Assembly: GCA_964304625.1 (NCBI GenBank) | Contig: OZ199838.1 | Coordinates: forward strand, 8,680,001-8,744,000 | Direction of reading: 5' to 3' | DNA length: 64,000 nt | Origin: Kudoa neothunni | Lineage: Eukaryota > Cnidaria | Part shown: positions 1-12,118 of the stretch, piece after piece | Position numbering within the stretch: the stretch's first letter is position 1 | Layout: every line of letters begins with the position of its first letter | Translations under genes and position numbers: made by a program | The notes under the pieces: generated by a model | The model's input: the letters and a program-made list of their open reading frames with translations, nothing else | Databases searched by the model: none | Told to the model about the DNA's origin: nothing

Positions 1-158
1 AATCTTGTTATACATCAACAAATGAATTTCATATTAATGTTTGGTTATATAACCTAATATTATCCCCCTTATTTGAATTAATTTAATTACTAAATGACTT
101 TTCAATAATTTTAAAGTAAAAAACATTATGGTACGTTTAAAATTAACTTTTTAAAACT
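1..158. other. AT-rich flank, no gene seen
   Basis: AT-rich sequence left of the first piggyBac element. I see no coding exon or repeat structure in it. Confidence 0.5.
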
Positions 159-1736
159 TTAACCCTTTTGTTCCCATTGTCCACTTTAGCTTTAGTGGAC
201 AAAAATTATTTCGTTTATATATTTATGCACATTAATTATTAAAGAATAATTTATGAATATGTTAAACATAAGTTATTATTCTATATATTAAATGAGATAA
301 CATATTAATAAATGCTTTATGCTCATTTTTATTTGTGATACAACCCTCCCATTGTATAACGCTTAAATAATCTAAAACATTTGGAAAAATAAGTATCAAT
401 AAATCATAAAATGTTACTGAAAAAAATTTAATATTGTAATAAATGAAGTGAATATTGAATAAATGAAATTTAATTAATTTGTGATTTCAATATACCAAAA
501 AACACACAAATCTCCAAGTGGGTATTATAGTGGACATTGGAGCTTCGAGGACTTCCCATAGCGTATTCCAATGAATCACGGTTTTGTTTTTAGTCAGAAA
601 GAAAATGGAAAAACCATCACAGAAGTAATTGTATTTCCGGATGCGGATAATTCAGAACCTGATGTGATGGTAGATGAGTTGGACTTTCCTATCATTCAAA
701 ATTAAGTGGGAATGGGAACAGAACGTTCCGAATCCAGCTGAAAATTTAGGAATCAATGAGGCAATTTTTAGACTTGCAAGACACTTCGTATTGTCCATTG
801 AGTAATCCAAATTTTTGTTCACCAATGAGTTGATATCGAATATTGCATATGCATCAAATTTGTACGCTACTCAACAAAATTCAAATTTCAAAACTGATAT
901 TAAGGAAATAAAAAAATATCTGGGGGTTTTGATTATTATGGTGATAGTAAGAATGCCGAGGTATCGATGTTATTGGTCGAAACTTGTGAACTATCCCCTC
1001 GTTTCCGAGACTTTCTCAAGGAATCGTTTTGAGCAAATATACAAATACTTTCACTTCGGGGATAATTCTAAAATTATCACGGATCCTAATTCGCCCAAAT
1101 ACGACAAATTCGCTAAGATTAGACCTCTGTTACATTCTGTTAGAGCATGGTTTCTAAAGATTGAGCCCGAAAGAAACCACTCAATTGACGAGCAGATTAT
1201 CCCGTTTATAGGCAAATGTAAGGCCAAGCAATACGTCCCCAAAAAACCAACGAAATGGGGGTTTAAAATGTTTGCGAGGTGTGGCGTTAGTAGTTTGGTT
1301 TACGATTTTCATCTTTATGATGGACGAAAACCTGCCGTCACCAAAAACTGTGGTCTTGTATCTGGCGATTTTGTCATAAAGCTGTGCGTAAGTCTACCGT
1401 TGAGCGAATCATATTTCACTTATTTCGACAACTGGTTTACATCTATCCTGCTCCAAATCTTCGTAAAACGAAGAAATATCTATTCTGTTGGTACGATACA
1501 TATTAACAGAGTTAAGGGTTGTCCATTGAGTAGTGACATAGATTCAAAAAAGAAGGACGTGGCTCGTATGATGCTCCTCATGACTCTGGCCATGGAATAT
1601 CGATAACAAGATGGTTTGATGGGTCAGTTGTTACCCTTCCATCTACTCATTCTTCGATTGAGCCAGTCTCAATGTCAAAAAGATTCAATAGGTCTAAGAA
1701 AAAAATGGTGGAAATTCCTTGTCCAACCTTGGTTAA

Positions 1737-2732
1737 CCCTTACGGGACGGTGCTCCAAAAATTGACGTACGTTCCGATGTGGGGTCAAAAATGACCCCAG
1801 CGATTTTTCGTAATATAAGTTCGGAATTCCAAGGAAAAATTATTCGGCATTTTTAATATGTTGTAAATATTTAATATAAAAGTTTAAATAATTTTTCCAT
1901 CATTGGGAAAAATGGGTTAAACCGTAGGAATTTGTTGGTTGATATGAACTGACCCACACAACCTACTAACCTCGTTCATCCATTACCGACAAATGACATT
2001 GCATTCAAATAGTGTGATTTGGGATCAAAAAGTTCAATACAACTAATTTTTGACATATATATTTGAAGAACAAGAAAATCGCTCCGGCGGCAGATATCCG
2101 AAGATTTTCTGTTAATCTTCTTGTTGTAGGAATTGGATTATATTTGCAACGTGGGTATTTTCGCTCTCATGAGTCATCGAAGAGCAATCAAAATCTTCAT
2201 CTATTGACGAATCCACCATTTTTACATGATCTTCATAATATGAAATATCTGACGACCCTTCAAATTCAACATCACTGTCTACTTCACTGTTTTCGACAGA
2301 ATCATTTAACAAATCTTCGTATAGTTTTCTTGACATAACCGTAAACAAACCGCGTGCGTTTAAACTAAGTTTGTTAATCCTCAACTAATCCACATAATGT
2401 CGTTATTTATCGGTAAACAGTCAAAAATTACTTGTTTTGATAAGCATTTTAACTATTAAACTCTCAAATTGATTTTTCTATTTTTTATCTATAACTATTG
2501 TAAATTATGGAGCAAAATATTGATGTTTAGGACGAATTTGTGAAACATGCGTTAAAATGAAGTCATAATTTTATAGAAATTTCGCATAAATATTTATTTT
2601 TTGAATATAAATTCAAAGGACACATTATCTTGGAATTGATAAAATCTTGAGAAATGTGAAGATACAATCAGCTAGAAAACATTATAATACGAAAATTAGG
2701 GTCGAAATCGACCCCACACCGTTCCGCAAGGG
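1737..2732 (-). mobile_element. Non-autonomous TTAA element nested in piggyBac copy 1
   Basis: TTAA flanks it at 1733-1736 and 2733-2736. Its ends, CCCTTACGGGACGGTG at 1737-1752 and the reverse complement of 2717-2732, agree at 14 of 16 positions. Just inside each end is a palindrome based on GGGGTCA and TGACCCC (left) or GGTCGAAATCGACC (right). It carries only an acidic N-terminal transposase fragment on the minus strand and lacks the catalytic domain, so it is a deletion derivative moved by another copy. It sits inside the transposase reading frame of the older element. Confidence 0.9.
2112..2336 (-). pseudogene. N-terminal fragment of a piggyBac transposase
   Basis: A short minus-strand frame begins MSRKLYEDLLND and is rich in Asp, Glu and Ser (VENSEVDSDVEFEGSSD). 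This matches the acidic leader of many piggyBac transposases. No DDE domain follows before the element ends, so it cannot encode an active enzyme. I assign it by composition and by its place inside a TTAA element, not by a catalytic motif. Confidence 0.6.
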
Positions 2733-3470
2733 TTAAGGAATATAACCAAAATATGGGCGGGGTTGACCTATTCGATATGCTCATGTCACTTTATGTTATG
2801 AAACATAAGTACAGAAAGTATTATTTTAGAATCTTTTTTTGGGCTCTAAACACATGCATGGTTAACGCTCGGCTACGTTACAAACGAAATTGTTCCGTGA
2901 GACGTACCGATAAGAATGAAGTAATGGATTCGTTGGATATTTCTTGAAAAGTTAGTGAAAGTTTATCTACCTTCAAGCAATGACTACTCAAACGAAACGT
3001 GGTAGACTCTCACTTAATCAAACTTACAGTGGAAAAAATTACGCCAACGTCGATAATAAAAGAACGAGATCTAATCCATTGAGCGATGAAATCTGTCTGG
3101 ACATGGTTAGACATTTTCCTAAAATCATGACAACACATTCAAGATGTAGGGTTTGCCAAAAAAGACCAAATTTAAATGTATGAAATGCCATTCATTTTGT
3201 TGTCTTAAGAAAGAAAGGAATTGTTTCTATAACTTTCGTAATATACTGTAAAAATATTTTAAAATTTTAATTTTATTATGTGTTCTTTTTTTGCGCGTAA
3301 CCAATGCGCGAATATGCCGAGGTAAATAAATACCCATTGTCCACCTTAGTGGACAGATTAAAATAAGGCTTTAAAATGTTGTTAAATAAATTTGTTTAAA
3401 GTATAAATTTTAAATTATATATAATTTTATTATTAATTTTACATAAAAAAATTGGGAACGAAAGGGTTAA

Positions 3471-4130
3471 CGAAATAATCTATATGTTTGCATAAACCCT
3501 CAAATCATACCACGTGAGAGTGTTTTTTTGTCATTTTGCAGAATGCAAACCTTTTATAATTTTTTTTACGTATTTTTCTGTATTAAAATAAAATTGTATC
3601 TTTCCATATGTGTGCTCAAATGGAGCGATGTCTCTCTATAAATAATGAAAAAGGCGTACTTACACACGCGGATTACCGGTTTGCTTTATATAGTAGATAT
3701 TCATACTATAAAACGGTTACAAGATTAGACTGAATTTGAACCATTTATCTTCAATTTATTGGATAAGAAACTGACTTCCAACATCACGTGGGGTAGATTT
3801 CTGCCCCACTTTGCTTGGAGGGTTAATTTGCATATTATCCAAAATATTTTTATAACTCGGCATGATACTGAAAAATAACTTTCCATCAAAAATTTAAAAT
3901 TGTGTTTTGAAAAGCAATGAGACAATCAAAACGTACTTGATCAATTCTGAGAATTCCAAAAAAAGTAACGAAGATGCTTATCGTTCCAGCTATTCGGAAA
4001 AGGTTATGTTACTACTCCATTTTAGCTTACTTAAGTTGTTAATTAGTTAATTCGAGGAGTATTTTTGTTTTTATGATTCACGCTAACCTCTCCCAGACTT
4101 CAATGTTCCAAATCTCATTAAACTGGATAT
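3471..4130. other. Intergenic, AT-rich, no gene seen
   Basis: No supported coding exon. The only structure I see is the solo TTAA-element end at 3789-3826. Confidence 0.5.
3789..3826 (+). repeat. Solo piggyBac-like end (hairpin plus GGGTTAA)
   Basis: A near-perfect palindrome, TGGGGTAGATTTCTGCCCCA at 3789-3808, is followed 14 bp later by GGGTTAA. This is the same arrangement as the right ends of the two TTAA elements nearby. No left partner was found, so it is probably the remaining end of a degraded element. Confidence 0.45.
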
Positions 4131-4965
4131 GAGTTTCTCAATTGAACTCGGCACATTTTTAGATCTGACCAAAATTCATACTTAAACGTTAAAATCCTTT
4201 TCAAACTACCATAATATTAATTTTCAACTAAGTCTAGTTGTAAAATTTATGTATATATTTGATTTATCATAATATTTTATAATGAAACTACTTTACATGC
4301 CGGATATCGTTTTCTTCGAAAATTATGTTTAAAATTTACAAATTACTTTTTTTCATTCAATTTTCGTATAAATTAAATATTATCATCCATCTAACACCTA
4401 GATTAAAAATTAGTGTTGTTAATAAAAAATATTATTAACAAATTTCTTACCTATTAAAACAATGAATTAAAAAACATTAAATTTAGTATTTTTACAAGTC
4501 ATGCTCCAGGATAATTTCCCTGTGAAAACTCAACCTTAGAACCAAATAAGCTTGGTTAGTTTACACCACATGTGATTAATAAAATGAGAGAATTCTGTTT
4601 CTAATCCCATTTTCTGGGGTGACAAAGAAATCCATTCAATTGATTATATTCTTTTATGTTTTCGCTTTGCATTTATTTTTGAATTTTGTTAAAATGATCT
4701 TTTGTTCCTACATTTTATGTTATATAGTCTCTAAGAATAAAATTTAAATAAGAATACTTAATGCGGATCTATCATAGATATTAAGTAAAACTTTTCTAGG
4801 TACTAGAAATGAATTTAATCATTAAGTGTAAGTATATATGTTTTCCGCTGGAGTATGTCTTTTAAAATAAAAATAATAAAAAAAACATTTATTTATAGAG
4901 ATTTTAAGGTTTCAGTACGAATTTTAGTCAGAACCAAAAAAGTGCCGGGTTCAATTGAGAAACCC
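4131..4965. mobile_element. Small foldback element or MITE with about 70-bp inverted arms
   Basis: The sequence at 4131-4200 (starting GAGTTTCTCAATTGAAC) is repeated as its reverse complement at 4895-4965 (ending GTTCAATTGAGAAAC). The arms also share the CGGCAC and CTGACC(A/T)AAATT blocks further in. Between them lies about 690 bp of AT-rich DNA without coding potential. The family is uncertain; flanking TA dinucleotides would suit a Tc1/mariner-derived MITE, but I cannot prove the target duplication. Confidence 0.65.
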
Positions 4966-5113
4966 TATAACTGACCTACTTGGACATGCTCATGATTAAC
5001 AATAGAAACAGATAATTAGAATCTAATTTACCTGTTTATTTTATGGAATTATGTCCAAACATGTGTTGAGATAATTAAATAAAAATCTGTGACGTTTTAG
5101 ATTGTTTTTATGC

Positions 5114-5131
5114 GGGGTCAAAGATGACCCC
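5114..5131. repeat. Solo hairpin like the nested TTAA element
   Basis: The palindrome GGGGTCAAAGATGACCCC differs by one base from the left subterminal hairpin of the TTAA element at 1737 (GGGGTCAAAAATGACCCC). It lies alone in AT-rich DNA. It is probably the scar of a related element, since no TIR or TTAA pair was found around it. Confidence 0.5.
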
Positions 5132-5671
5132 ATCGGCTTCCACGTTATGGTCGCGCGTGCTACTCAAGGAGGGGTAATCTGCGTAACTATGCTTACGACT
5201 TATAATTATATTTAAATGGAAAATTAATGACTCAGATATTAATTTAAGTGAATAATATTTTATCAAATTTTCACTTATATATTGTAATCAAAAGATTTAT
5301 TTTTTTCTACTTGATTTTTAGCCAAACTACAAATTTTATACCTTAATTATTTTAACTACTCGTAAATTTTTGAAATTTTTTAAAAGTTTAATAATGCTTA
5401 ATATGATAAACATTTTATTTTGTTTAAAGTGTTTTTTTATTGCGAAATATTAAATAATTAATCCATTATCTCATTTAAGTGAAAAATACAACTAAAGATA
5501 CTGATTAACTTTCATTTATTTTTTTAATACAAATCCCACGCAACAAATCTTATTTAAATATAACCTATTGTGGTCCACGTAAAAAAAGCAATATATCTAA
5601 AATACATCATATGATGGTAGAATAAGATTATACAGTTTTCAACTCCGTACAGAAATGTATTTTAATATAGA

Positions 5672-7316
5672 CAGTGGCTATTCTCATGGAAACGAATAAC
5701 TCCTCCGTTATAGGCGATATTTCAAATCTGACTTCATATTTGAATTGAGCTATTTTTAATCTAATTTTTTATGTAAGAATTGTTTCAAATTTAAAGAATA
5801 AAAATTCAACACCTTGTCTGCCCTATTTACACTATTCACTAATAATACACTCATAGTTTTGAGTCTAATATTATGTAATATAAATATTTAAATTGAAATG
5901 AAAAGTATAAACATTTACTAATAAGTAGAAACTGCTCTGTTCGTGCATTCTTGTGTCACCCACCATGTCCGAATATGCGCGTTAATCCTATTTGGTTGTG
6001 GGGCGTTCTATTTCGTGAGACTATTTCTAAATTTTAAAGAATTTTGAAGTAACTGAAATCTGTAGTACAAGTTTATATATTACATTAAATTGTAGAAGAG
6101 AAATTTAAGCTTTTGTAAGATATAAAATACCAATTGCATGGAACAAGTCTGAAAATTGGTGTCATTATTGCTTCTTATGAATCACTTTTAAATTGATTTT
6201 CTCAAACTTATACCTTTTATTAAAAAATATTATTGTACTGTTAAAATTTCAAATGTGGTTATTTTGGAGAAATTTTTTGGGCGGACAGCTAAACAACCAT
6301 GGCTAGTGGATAAGTTGATCAATTCTTCATTGCAGTGAAAATTGATTTTTCTGAACTATTAAAATTACAAATCTCTCAGTATCAGGAAACAAATGTTTAC
6401 AATCTTAAAATGAAATTTTTCAGAACCATTCAAAATGCTCAAGGTTGAATTAACCGTTATTTTAACTCCAACATTGTTTATTAAATACTTACAACATTTC
6501 CTCGTTGGTTCGCTTTACAAAAGCCAAACAAACGTACCCCAAAAATCACCATTCAAAAATTTTCATTTTATACATTTACCCATTGAGACGATACTAGAAG
6601 AATTAATGCAGAAAATTTAGAATCACCCTGCTTGTTAAACATCGTTAAATGAGTTTAAATTAACAAGTATAGGTTTACTCTTAAATTTAAACTCATAGGT
6701 TCCTGTATTTATAGGTTCTGTATTCACGAATAGGCACTATGAAAATCTTTCTCATACTTCTGCTTAAATTAAATACATTTGTAGGGACAAAAAAACGAAC
6801 ATTACCCGAAATTATGGTACAATCTTATAGATACATATGAAAAGTGGCGTACATCGACGTAAAATAAGTCGAATCCAATTAATATCCGTTAATTAACTAT
6901 AATTTTGTTAAATTTATATTAAAAAATGTTTAGATAGAAACGTACATATTTCGTAAATGATTAGAGATGACTTATTCTACGTTGAACTGCGTGCGTTGAG
7001 ACGTATTAAACTAAAGGTTTGTAACCACCATTAGATATGTTTACATTTCATTTCAATTATAATGTTTATATTATATAATATTAGACTCAAAAACGTGAGT
7101 GTGCTACTAGTGAACAGTGTAAATAGGGCAGACAAAGTGTTGAATTTTTATTCTTTAAATTTGAAACAATTTTTACATAAAAAATTAGATTAAAAATAGT
7201 TCAATTCAAATATGAAGTCAGATTTGAAGTATCGTCTATAACGGAAGAGTTATTCGTTTCCATGAGAATAGCCAGTCCCGAGAGAGGATTAAATTGATCC
7301 TTGAGAATAGCCACTG
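5672..7316. mobile_element. Foldback element with about 250-bp inverted arms
   Basis: The left arm, about 5672-5920 (beginning CAGTGGCTATTCTCATGG), is found again as its reverse complement at about 7035-7316. Matching blocks include the GCCCTATTTACACT motif and the AAATCTGACTTCATATTTGA block. The right arm holds an extra 41 bp between two copies of GGCTATTCTCA, so its tip is partly duplicated. The middle, about 1.1 kb, has no convincing ORF. Ends in CAGTG suit several superfamilies including hAT, but I could not find an 8-bp target duplication, so the family is open. Confidence 0.75.
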
Positions 7317-7692
7317 CCTTTAAAATATATGATTAATCCGCATCAAAAATAGTTTAAAATCTAAATAACCAATTAAATACTTCCAGAAAAGGCTGGGTTT
7401 GTGTGCTACTTATAAATTACCTCGAAAACATTTCTACCTATCATTTCATGGATAAAGTTGTAAACATTGAAAAACAAAATAATAAAAAATTCCTGCACTA
7501 ACTAACACCTATGAATTCGATATTCTCTAAGTTTCAACAATTCTGAGACAATCAGAACCAAAAATTGCGCAAATTGATAAATACTAGTTTACATACCAAC
7601 AATCAATCAATCGTCAGATTAATAAAAAGCATTAAAAATTGATTTTTTCCCACAATGAAAACAAATTAAAGATGCAGTCAATTGAGAAATTT

Positions 7693-9361
7693 CTATTCCA
7701 CAAAGTTCCACAATTCCACAGCATAAATTGTGAAATACTCCGCAGCGGAAAGGCGTTCGTTTCGAAATACGTTACTTGGTTGACTTCTTCCATGATACAA
7801 ATTTTCATCAATCCAGATAGCTGACATTCCACTAAAATAACCATTCACAATTGACTTTTTCCACATATATAATGATACTTTTCGCTTCCAACATCAATAT
7901 ATTTGGGGTCCCCAAAAATAAAATTCGAACAATTAGAGGAGGAGTTCCAATGGTATACATCGATTCTTTTATTTTTGGAGAATGTGAACACAAAGCATTC
8001 GCCAGTTCCATAGTAACTTCTTGATAGGCGTGGAGGTTCTGAAAGGTAGGTCCCAAAAACCTATATACAACCGATAAAATACACCTCATATCATGGATAA
8101 ATTTCTTGAACAAACCTTATTTGTAGAATCTTTCACAAAAAATAAGTATGGTGTATCTAAATTGGTCTCCTCTTCATAGGTGTTAACATGACGGTAGAGA
8201 TTTTTTAAACTAGTTCCATGCACGTTCGAACTGTACACCAGTTTTAGCGTGAAGTTCGAATAACGCGTGGGAATATGATTTAACAACTAGAAAACAATAA
8301 TGAATGCTTATTTAACAGAGAGCAATCAGAATCAAGTATCAAATAAATACATGATCGATTTGTGTTTTGTTAATTATTTTAGTTTGTTTCAAAAACTCCT
8401 CCATATTTCCTATTCTAAAAATACAAGTTGACGTGAAATCAAATAAAAAGCTTAACAATATCTGTAGCTTACACGAATAGTTGATTGCTGACGTTATCAG
8501 CGGATAGAACAGCTGTGTTTACAGAGCGAGCTTCAACTGACTAAATGTACAAGATAGAACAAATAAAATAGCACCACTATATTGATTACATTATGAAAAA
8601 ATACGCTTGGATTTTTGTATAAAGCATTAAAAATATAAAATATTTTTTTCACACTTAACGCAAAACAGATGTTAGTTATGTAAACAAAAACAACCGAATA
8701 TAGCATACTCTTTCTTGAAGAACATCATGTTCAAATAGAACATATAACGGTGGTTGGTCAAATGGGATTCATCACTTACCAACTTCATTGAGTCGACAAT
8801 ATCTTGGGCTGAAGTGGTCGGTAATACAATCAAAACTCTACAAAATACCACAAAACTGGTATCATAAGGATTATCTATAATTTGAAGAAAATAATGAGCT
8901 CTTTTATCTCAGTGCAACACATACCTAATAGATCAGGAGAATTCTATAAAATAAACGTAAATTAGGCATAGAAATTTAAAAGATATACAACTGATGAATT
9001 TCCGCTATTATTTTTCACCACATAACTACTGGGGAATAACCTTGGATCACTATCCAGTGGTTATATCAAATTTTGATACGACAATGGAGCAGAAATAAAA
9101 ATACAGAACATCAGAATGTTTTGGATTGAAAAAAGAATTAGAGTTGTTGAAAACAAAAAACTCTTTGATACATTCCAACGGTATGTGTAAAGCATAACTC
9201 TTAGATGATGGTTCTTTATCAATATCAGCTGATGGACCCACCAATGAGGAACTCGGCGAGAACTCCAATGTATCATATGGACTTGGTTCACATGAACCGT
9301 CGCTGAATGCGTCTTTTGTGACATTTTTGGTGGCATCTGATGGAACATTATCCGATTCCAT
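7693..9361 (-). CDS. TLDc-domain protein (OXR1/NCOA7/TLDC family)
   Basis: The C-terminal half is a TLDc domain, known from oxidation-resistance and V-ATPase-associated proteins. Exon 8286-8116 reads LVYSSNVHGTSLKNLYRHV and ends PYLFFVKDSTNK. After a 55-bp intron (8115-8061) it continues VFGTYLSEPPRLSRSYYGTG then ECFVFTFSKNKRIDVYHW and FIFGDPKYIDVGS. After a 47-bp intron (7878-7832) it ends SAIWIDENLYHGRSQ ... FTIYAVELWNFVE and a stop at 7693. All the usual TLDc landmarks are present in order. An N-terminal exon near 9361-9090 is Ser/Asp/Glu-rich. Another probable exon near 8836-8780 ends DIVDSMKL before a good GTAAGT donor. The start (ATG at 9361) and the joins between 9090 and 8286 are tentative. 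The short protein suits a TLDC- or short-OXR1-like form. Confidence 0.85.
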
Positions 9362-9399
9362 TGATTCATTCTCCCTTTCCAAATTCCATGTGTGATATG

Positions 9400-10500
9400 T
9401 GTAGATAGTAGCTTTTCCTCGAATCAGATGCTATACACGTTACAATTAATCACATCAAACAATGCCAACAATTACATTTGGCGCTGAAATGTACGCTGGG
9501 GCATTTGATAATGGTTGATCATAACCGACCAAGTTAGTTACTGCATAAAAGGCCTTTTCAAGTAAATTAAACATAATTTATCCATATAATTGCAGAAATG
9601 ATTGGTTGAGCTGATAGATCTACTTATTATAAGGACCCCACTAATGTTAATCTATAAGCGCCTTAGGAACGAATGCGACCAACCAATGATATTTTGGGCC
9701 CACGGTTGTGCGCACGCTTCGTAGTAATCATATCAGCTTAATCGTGAAATTAAACTTGTTGTATTTGTTTACATTTTGATGAGCATTGTTTTCAACCAAA
9801 AGATTTGTAATTATTTCTAAAATGAGTTAATCAGTTATTATTGACGATTTTAAATGAATCTTAATTTATTTGTTGAAATCATAAATCAATAATTAAATGC
9901 TTTATCACATGACTTTTACTATTTTTATTATAAAAGAAACACGATAAATGTTTTATGAATATTCTTTTGTGGTGGTCTAACGCTATCAGGGGTTTCCAAA
10001 CACTTATGAGATGCGAGAAGTTGCTATCTTAGCATGAGGCCTCCAGCAAACTATAAGAATAAGAACAATTTTGAATTTTGTTGTATTTATTAATCTGAAA
10101 TATTATCTCTTCTTTTAATCTGTAATGTAGCTAATGAGCCTTTTACATAATTACTGGTACTGATAATTATTTTAAATCCATAAATTATAAAATTGTTTGT
10201 TTGTTTTGTCGGAAGAATTTAAAAAAATGAATCGAATTATCAAAACGTTTATTTATGTAAGGATTAACCTCCAGAACCATGAAGGTTACAAAATTATTTT
10301 GAAAATACTTTAACCAAAAAATTACGTAAAAATGAAAAGTTTTGTAATTAAATGCTGTATAAAAATCAATTCTAGTGATGAAAAGAATGTACATTTAATT
10401 CAAAATAGTTTCGATTATTTTTAAAATCAATATTTTCCAAATATACAACAAGCCTTTCTAGCGTTTGCGAACAGTATAAAATGAGGTTTATCAATTAAAC
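9400..10500. other. Intergenic, no gene seen
   Basis: AT-rich sequence with short, unconvincing frames. No domain signature or repeat boundary was recognised. Confidence 0.5.
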
Positions 10501-10640
10501 CAGTGTTTCCCAATCATTTTAGTTTAAAGACCCCCTGAATAACCAATATAAATACGAACCCCTAGTTATATTAATCATGTATACAATGCAACCTCTGACT
10601 TCGACCATAATACGTTCTAGAAATGTGTTCGAATTCCGAA
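10501..10640 (+). repeat. hAT-type transposon end, solo
   Basis: Starts CAGTGTTTCCCAATC and continues with the blocks GACCCCCTGAATAA and GAACCCCTAG. This is a typical hAT terminus (CAGTG plus a C-rich subterminal part). No matching opposite end was found within a few kb. Confidence 0.5.
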
Positions 10641-11190
10641 TAATTTTTTCTCATGTTAAATAATAAATATTAGTTTAATTCGTTCCCGCAACAAATAAAG
10701 GATTATTTTTATTCTTATTTATGCAAAAACATGCATACCCTGTATTTACAAAATATAACAAATAAATATTAAATATAATAATAAAAATTAAATATAGGAT
10801 AAATTTTTGTTGGTTGCCATACGATAGATTATAAAGGGTTCTCTTTCGATGGCGTTCACACAATTTTATTGAGCTACTCTTCATCCGGAATTTATCTTCT
10901 CCTCTGTTTTTGTTACAACTGGATTTGTTCTGAATACACCTTCTATATGTGTTCGAACTCAAAAGTGTTTCTGACACAACATTTTTGGCCGAACTCCCAT
11001 TTGTACGGGTTCCGAGGTTGGATTGTATTTATATTTGTAATATTATTGTTTCAGAATTATGCTGTTAGAGTTAGTTTATATTATAGACAGCGGATCACAT
11101 TTGATATCCACCCAATTAATCCCATAACATTATCGAGATTAGCGGTGAAGTTAATCGTTTGTTTATCGCCCGTAATACTAATACGGCACC

Positions 11191-12118
11191 ATGAGGATTA
11201 AGTCGCAATTTACAAACAACAACACAACAATGATTGCACCAAGAAAGACATTCGATAAAATTTTCAGTGAAGAGAAAAATTCCATTAATTGTCTTATTGA
11301 ACGTGGCATTCTTAAAGAGTCTATTAGTTGCATTAAATGTAGTGGAATCAGATTTTCGATCCACTGAAAAAATTGGCGATGTTGTGCAAAGTCTTTCAGG
11401 AAAGAAGTCTCCATTTTTGACTATGCGATTTTCATAAATATGAAACAAAGTTAACGATTTCATGGAGTTGGCTTATTATTGGTTAGTGGGTGTAAAAACC
11501 CTTAACTTGATCACTATAACTGGACACTCTTCTCGAACTATTCGCACTACCTTAGACAAATGATGGCCGACAGTTTAGGATTCGAGGACATCATAATTGG
11601 AGGAGAAAACACAATCGTAGAAATTGATGAGTCAAAGTCTGGTAAAATAAAACATAACAAAGGCCATTGTGTTAATGGTGCATGGGTTCTTGGAGGTGAG
11701 GAAAGGACACCCTAAAGAAGAATGTTTCTAGTGGAGGTCCCTGATAGAACTGCCGAAACTCTAATAAAAAAAATAAAAACCTATGTTAAACCAGGCTCAA
11801 TTACATCACTGACTGTTTCAAAAGCTACGCCACACTTCATAATTTCTACACTCATCTCACTGTTAACCACAGTATAGAATATGTAGATAATGTTTAGGGG
11901 GCTCACACCAATACTATTGAGGGCACTTGGGGTGCCGTAAAATATTGAATATCTCCCAGAAATAGAACATTATCGGTTAATGAGGATGGAACTGTTCGTA
12001 CGGATGGCATTAATGAATTTCTCGGTGAATTTCAATGGAAAAGAAAAAATCAACATGGCTTATGGAGAGGTTTTATGCAATCCCTAAAAATCTATCTACA
12101 ATCAAACAACTTTTATTA
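11191..12118 (+). pseudogene. Merlin (ISXO2/IS1595-like) transposase, broken
   Basis: A DDE transposase of the IS1016/IS1595 group, called Merlin in eukaryotes. A zinc-ribbon start is visible (NCLIERGILKE, then CIKCSG and WRCC in frame after a stop). The conserved SIFDYAIF helix and the middle TGHSSRTIR follow. The catalytic core comes next: TIVEIDESKSGK with the first aspartate, GAWVLGG, VEVPDRTAETLIKK, KPGSITS, then GAHTNTIEGTWGAVK with the late glutamate region. It ends EFLGEFQWKRKNQHGLW. Several stops and frameshifts divide it, and the SDxW strand after KPGSITS is altered (TVSKA). Element ends could not be placed. It is only distantly similar to the second Merlin copy at 31,968-32,969. 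Confidence 0.85.

Larger units (their letters stand above)
601..3251 (+). pseudogene. piggyBac transposase, broken and interrupted
   Basis: A DDE transposase of the piggyBac (DDE_Tnp_1_7) family. An acidic N-terminal stretch is open to a stop near 702 (FPDADNSEPDVMVDELDF). The main catalytic part is open at 815-1603, with LIIMVIVRMPRYRCYWSK, the basic track KPTKWGFKMFARCG and the aspartate-bearing SESYFTYFDNWFTS. Reading then fails by frameshift before the nested element at 1737. After the insert the C-terminal part resumes with MGGVDLFDMLMSLY and KYYFRIFFWALNTCM, both signatures of the family. The cysteine-rich zinc domain follows (CRVCQK, then CMKCHSFCC in another frame), so there is a frameshift inside that domain. 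At least three breaks are visible. It resembles the copy at 13,099-14,853 but is clearly a different family member. Confidence 0.92.
163..3466 (+). mobile_element. piggyBac-type DNA transposon (copy 1), decayed
   Basis: The element is bounded by TTAA at 159-162 and 3467-3470, the target duplication expected of piggyBac. Its ends are inverted: CCCTTTTGTTCCCA at 163-176 matches the reverse complement of 3453-3466 at 13 of 14 positions. Inside each end lies a short palindrome built on TTGTCCAC and GTGGACAA (about 177-202, and again at 3337-3356). It holds a broken transposase in the same orientation and a separate 996-bp TTAA element at 1737-2732. Without that insert it would be about 2.3 kb, normal for the superfamily. 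Confidence 0.93.

Noticed and set aside
10675-10977. 100-codon minus-strand frame
   Set aside because: No motif; it lies between transposon remains and ends in AT-rich low-complexity residues.
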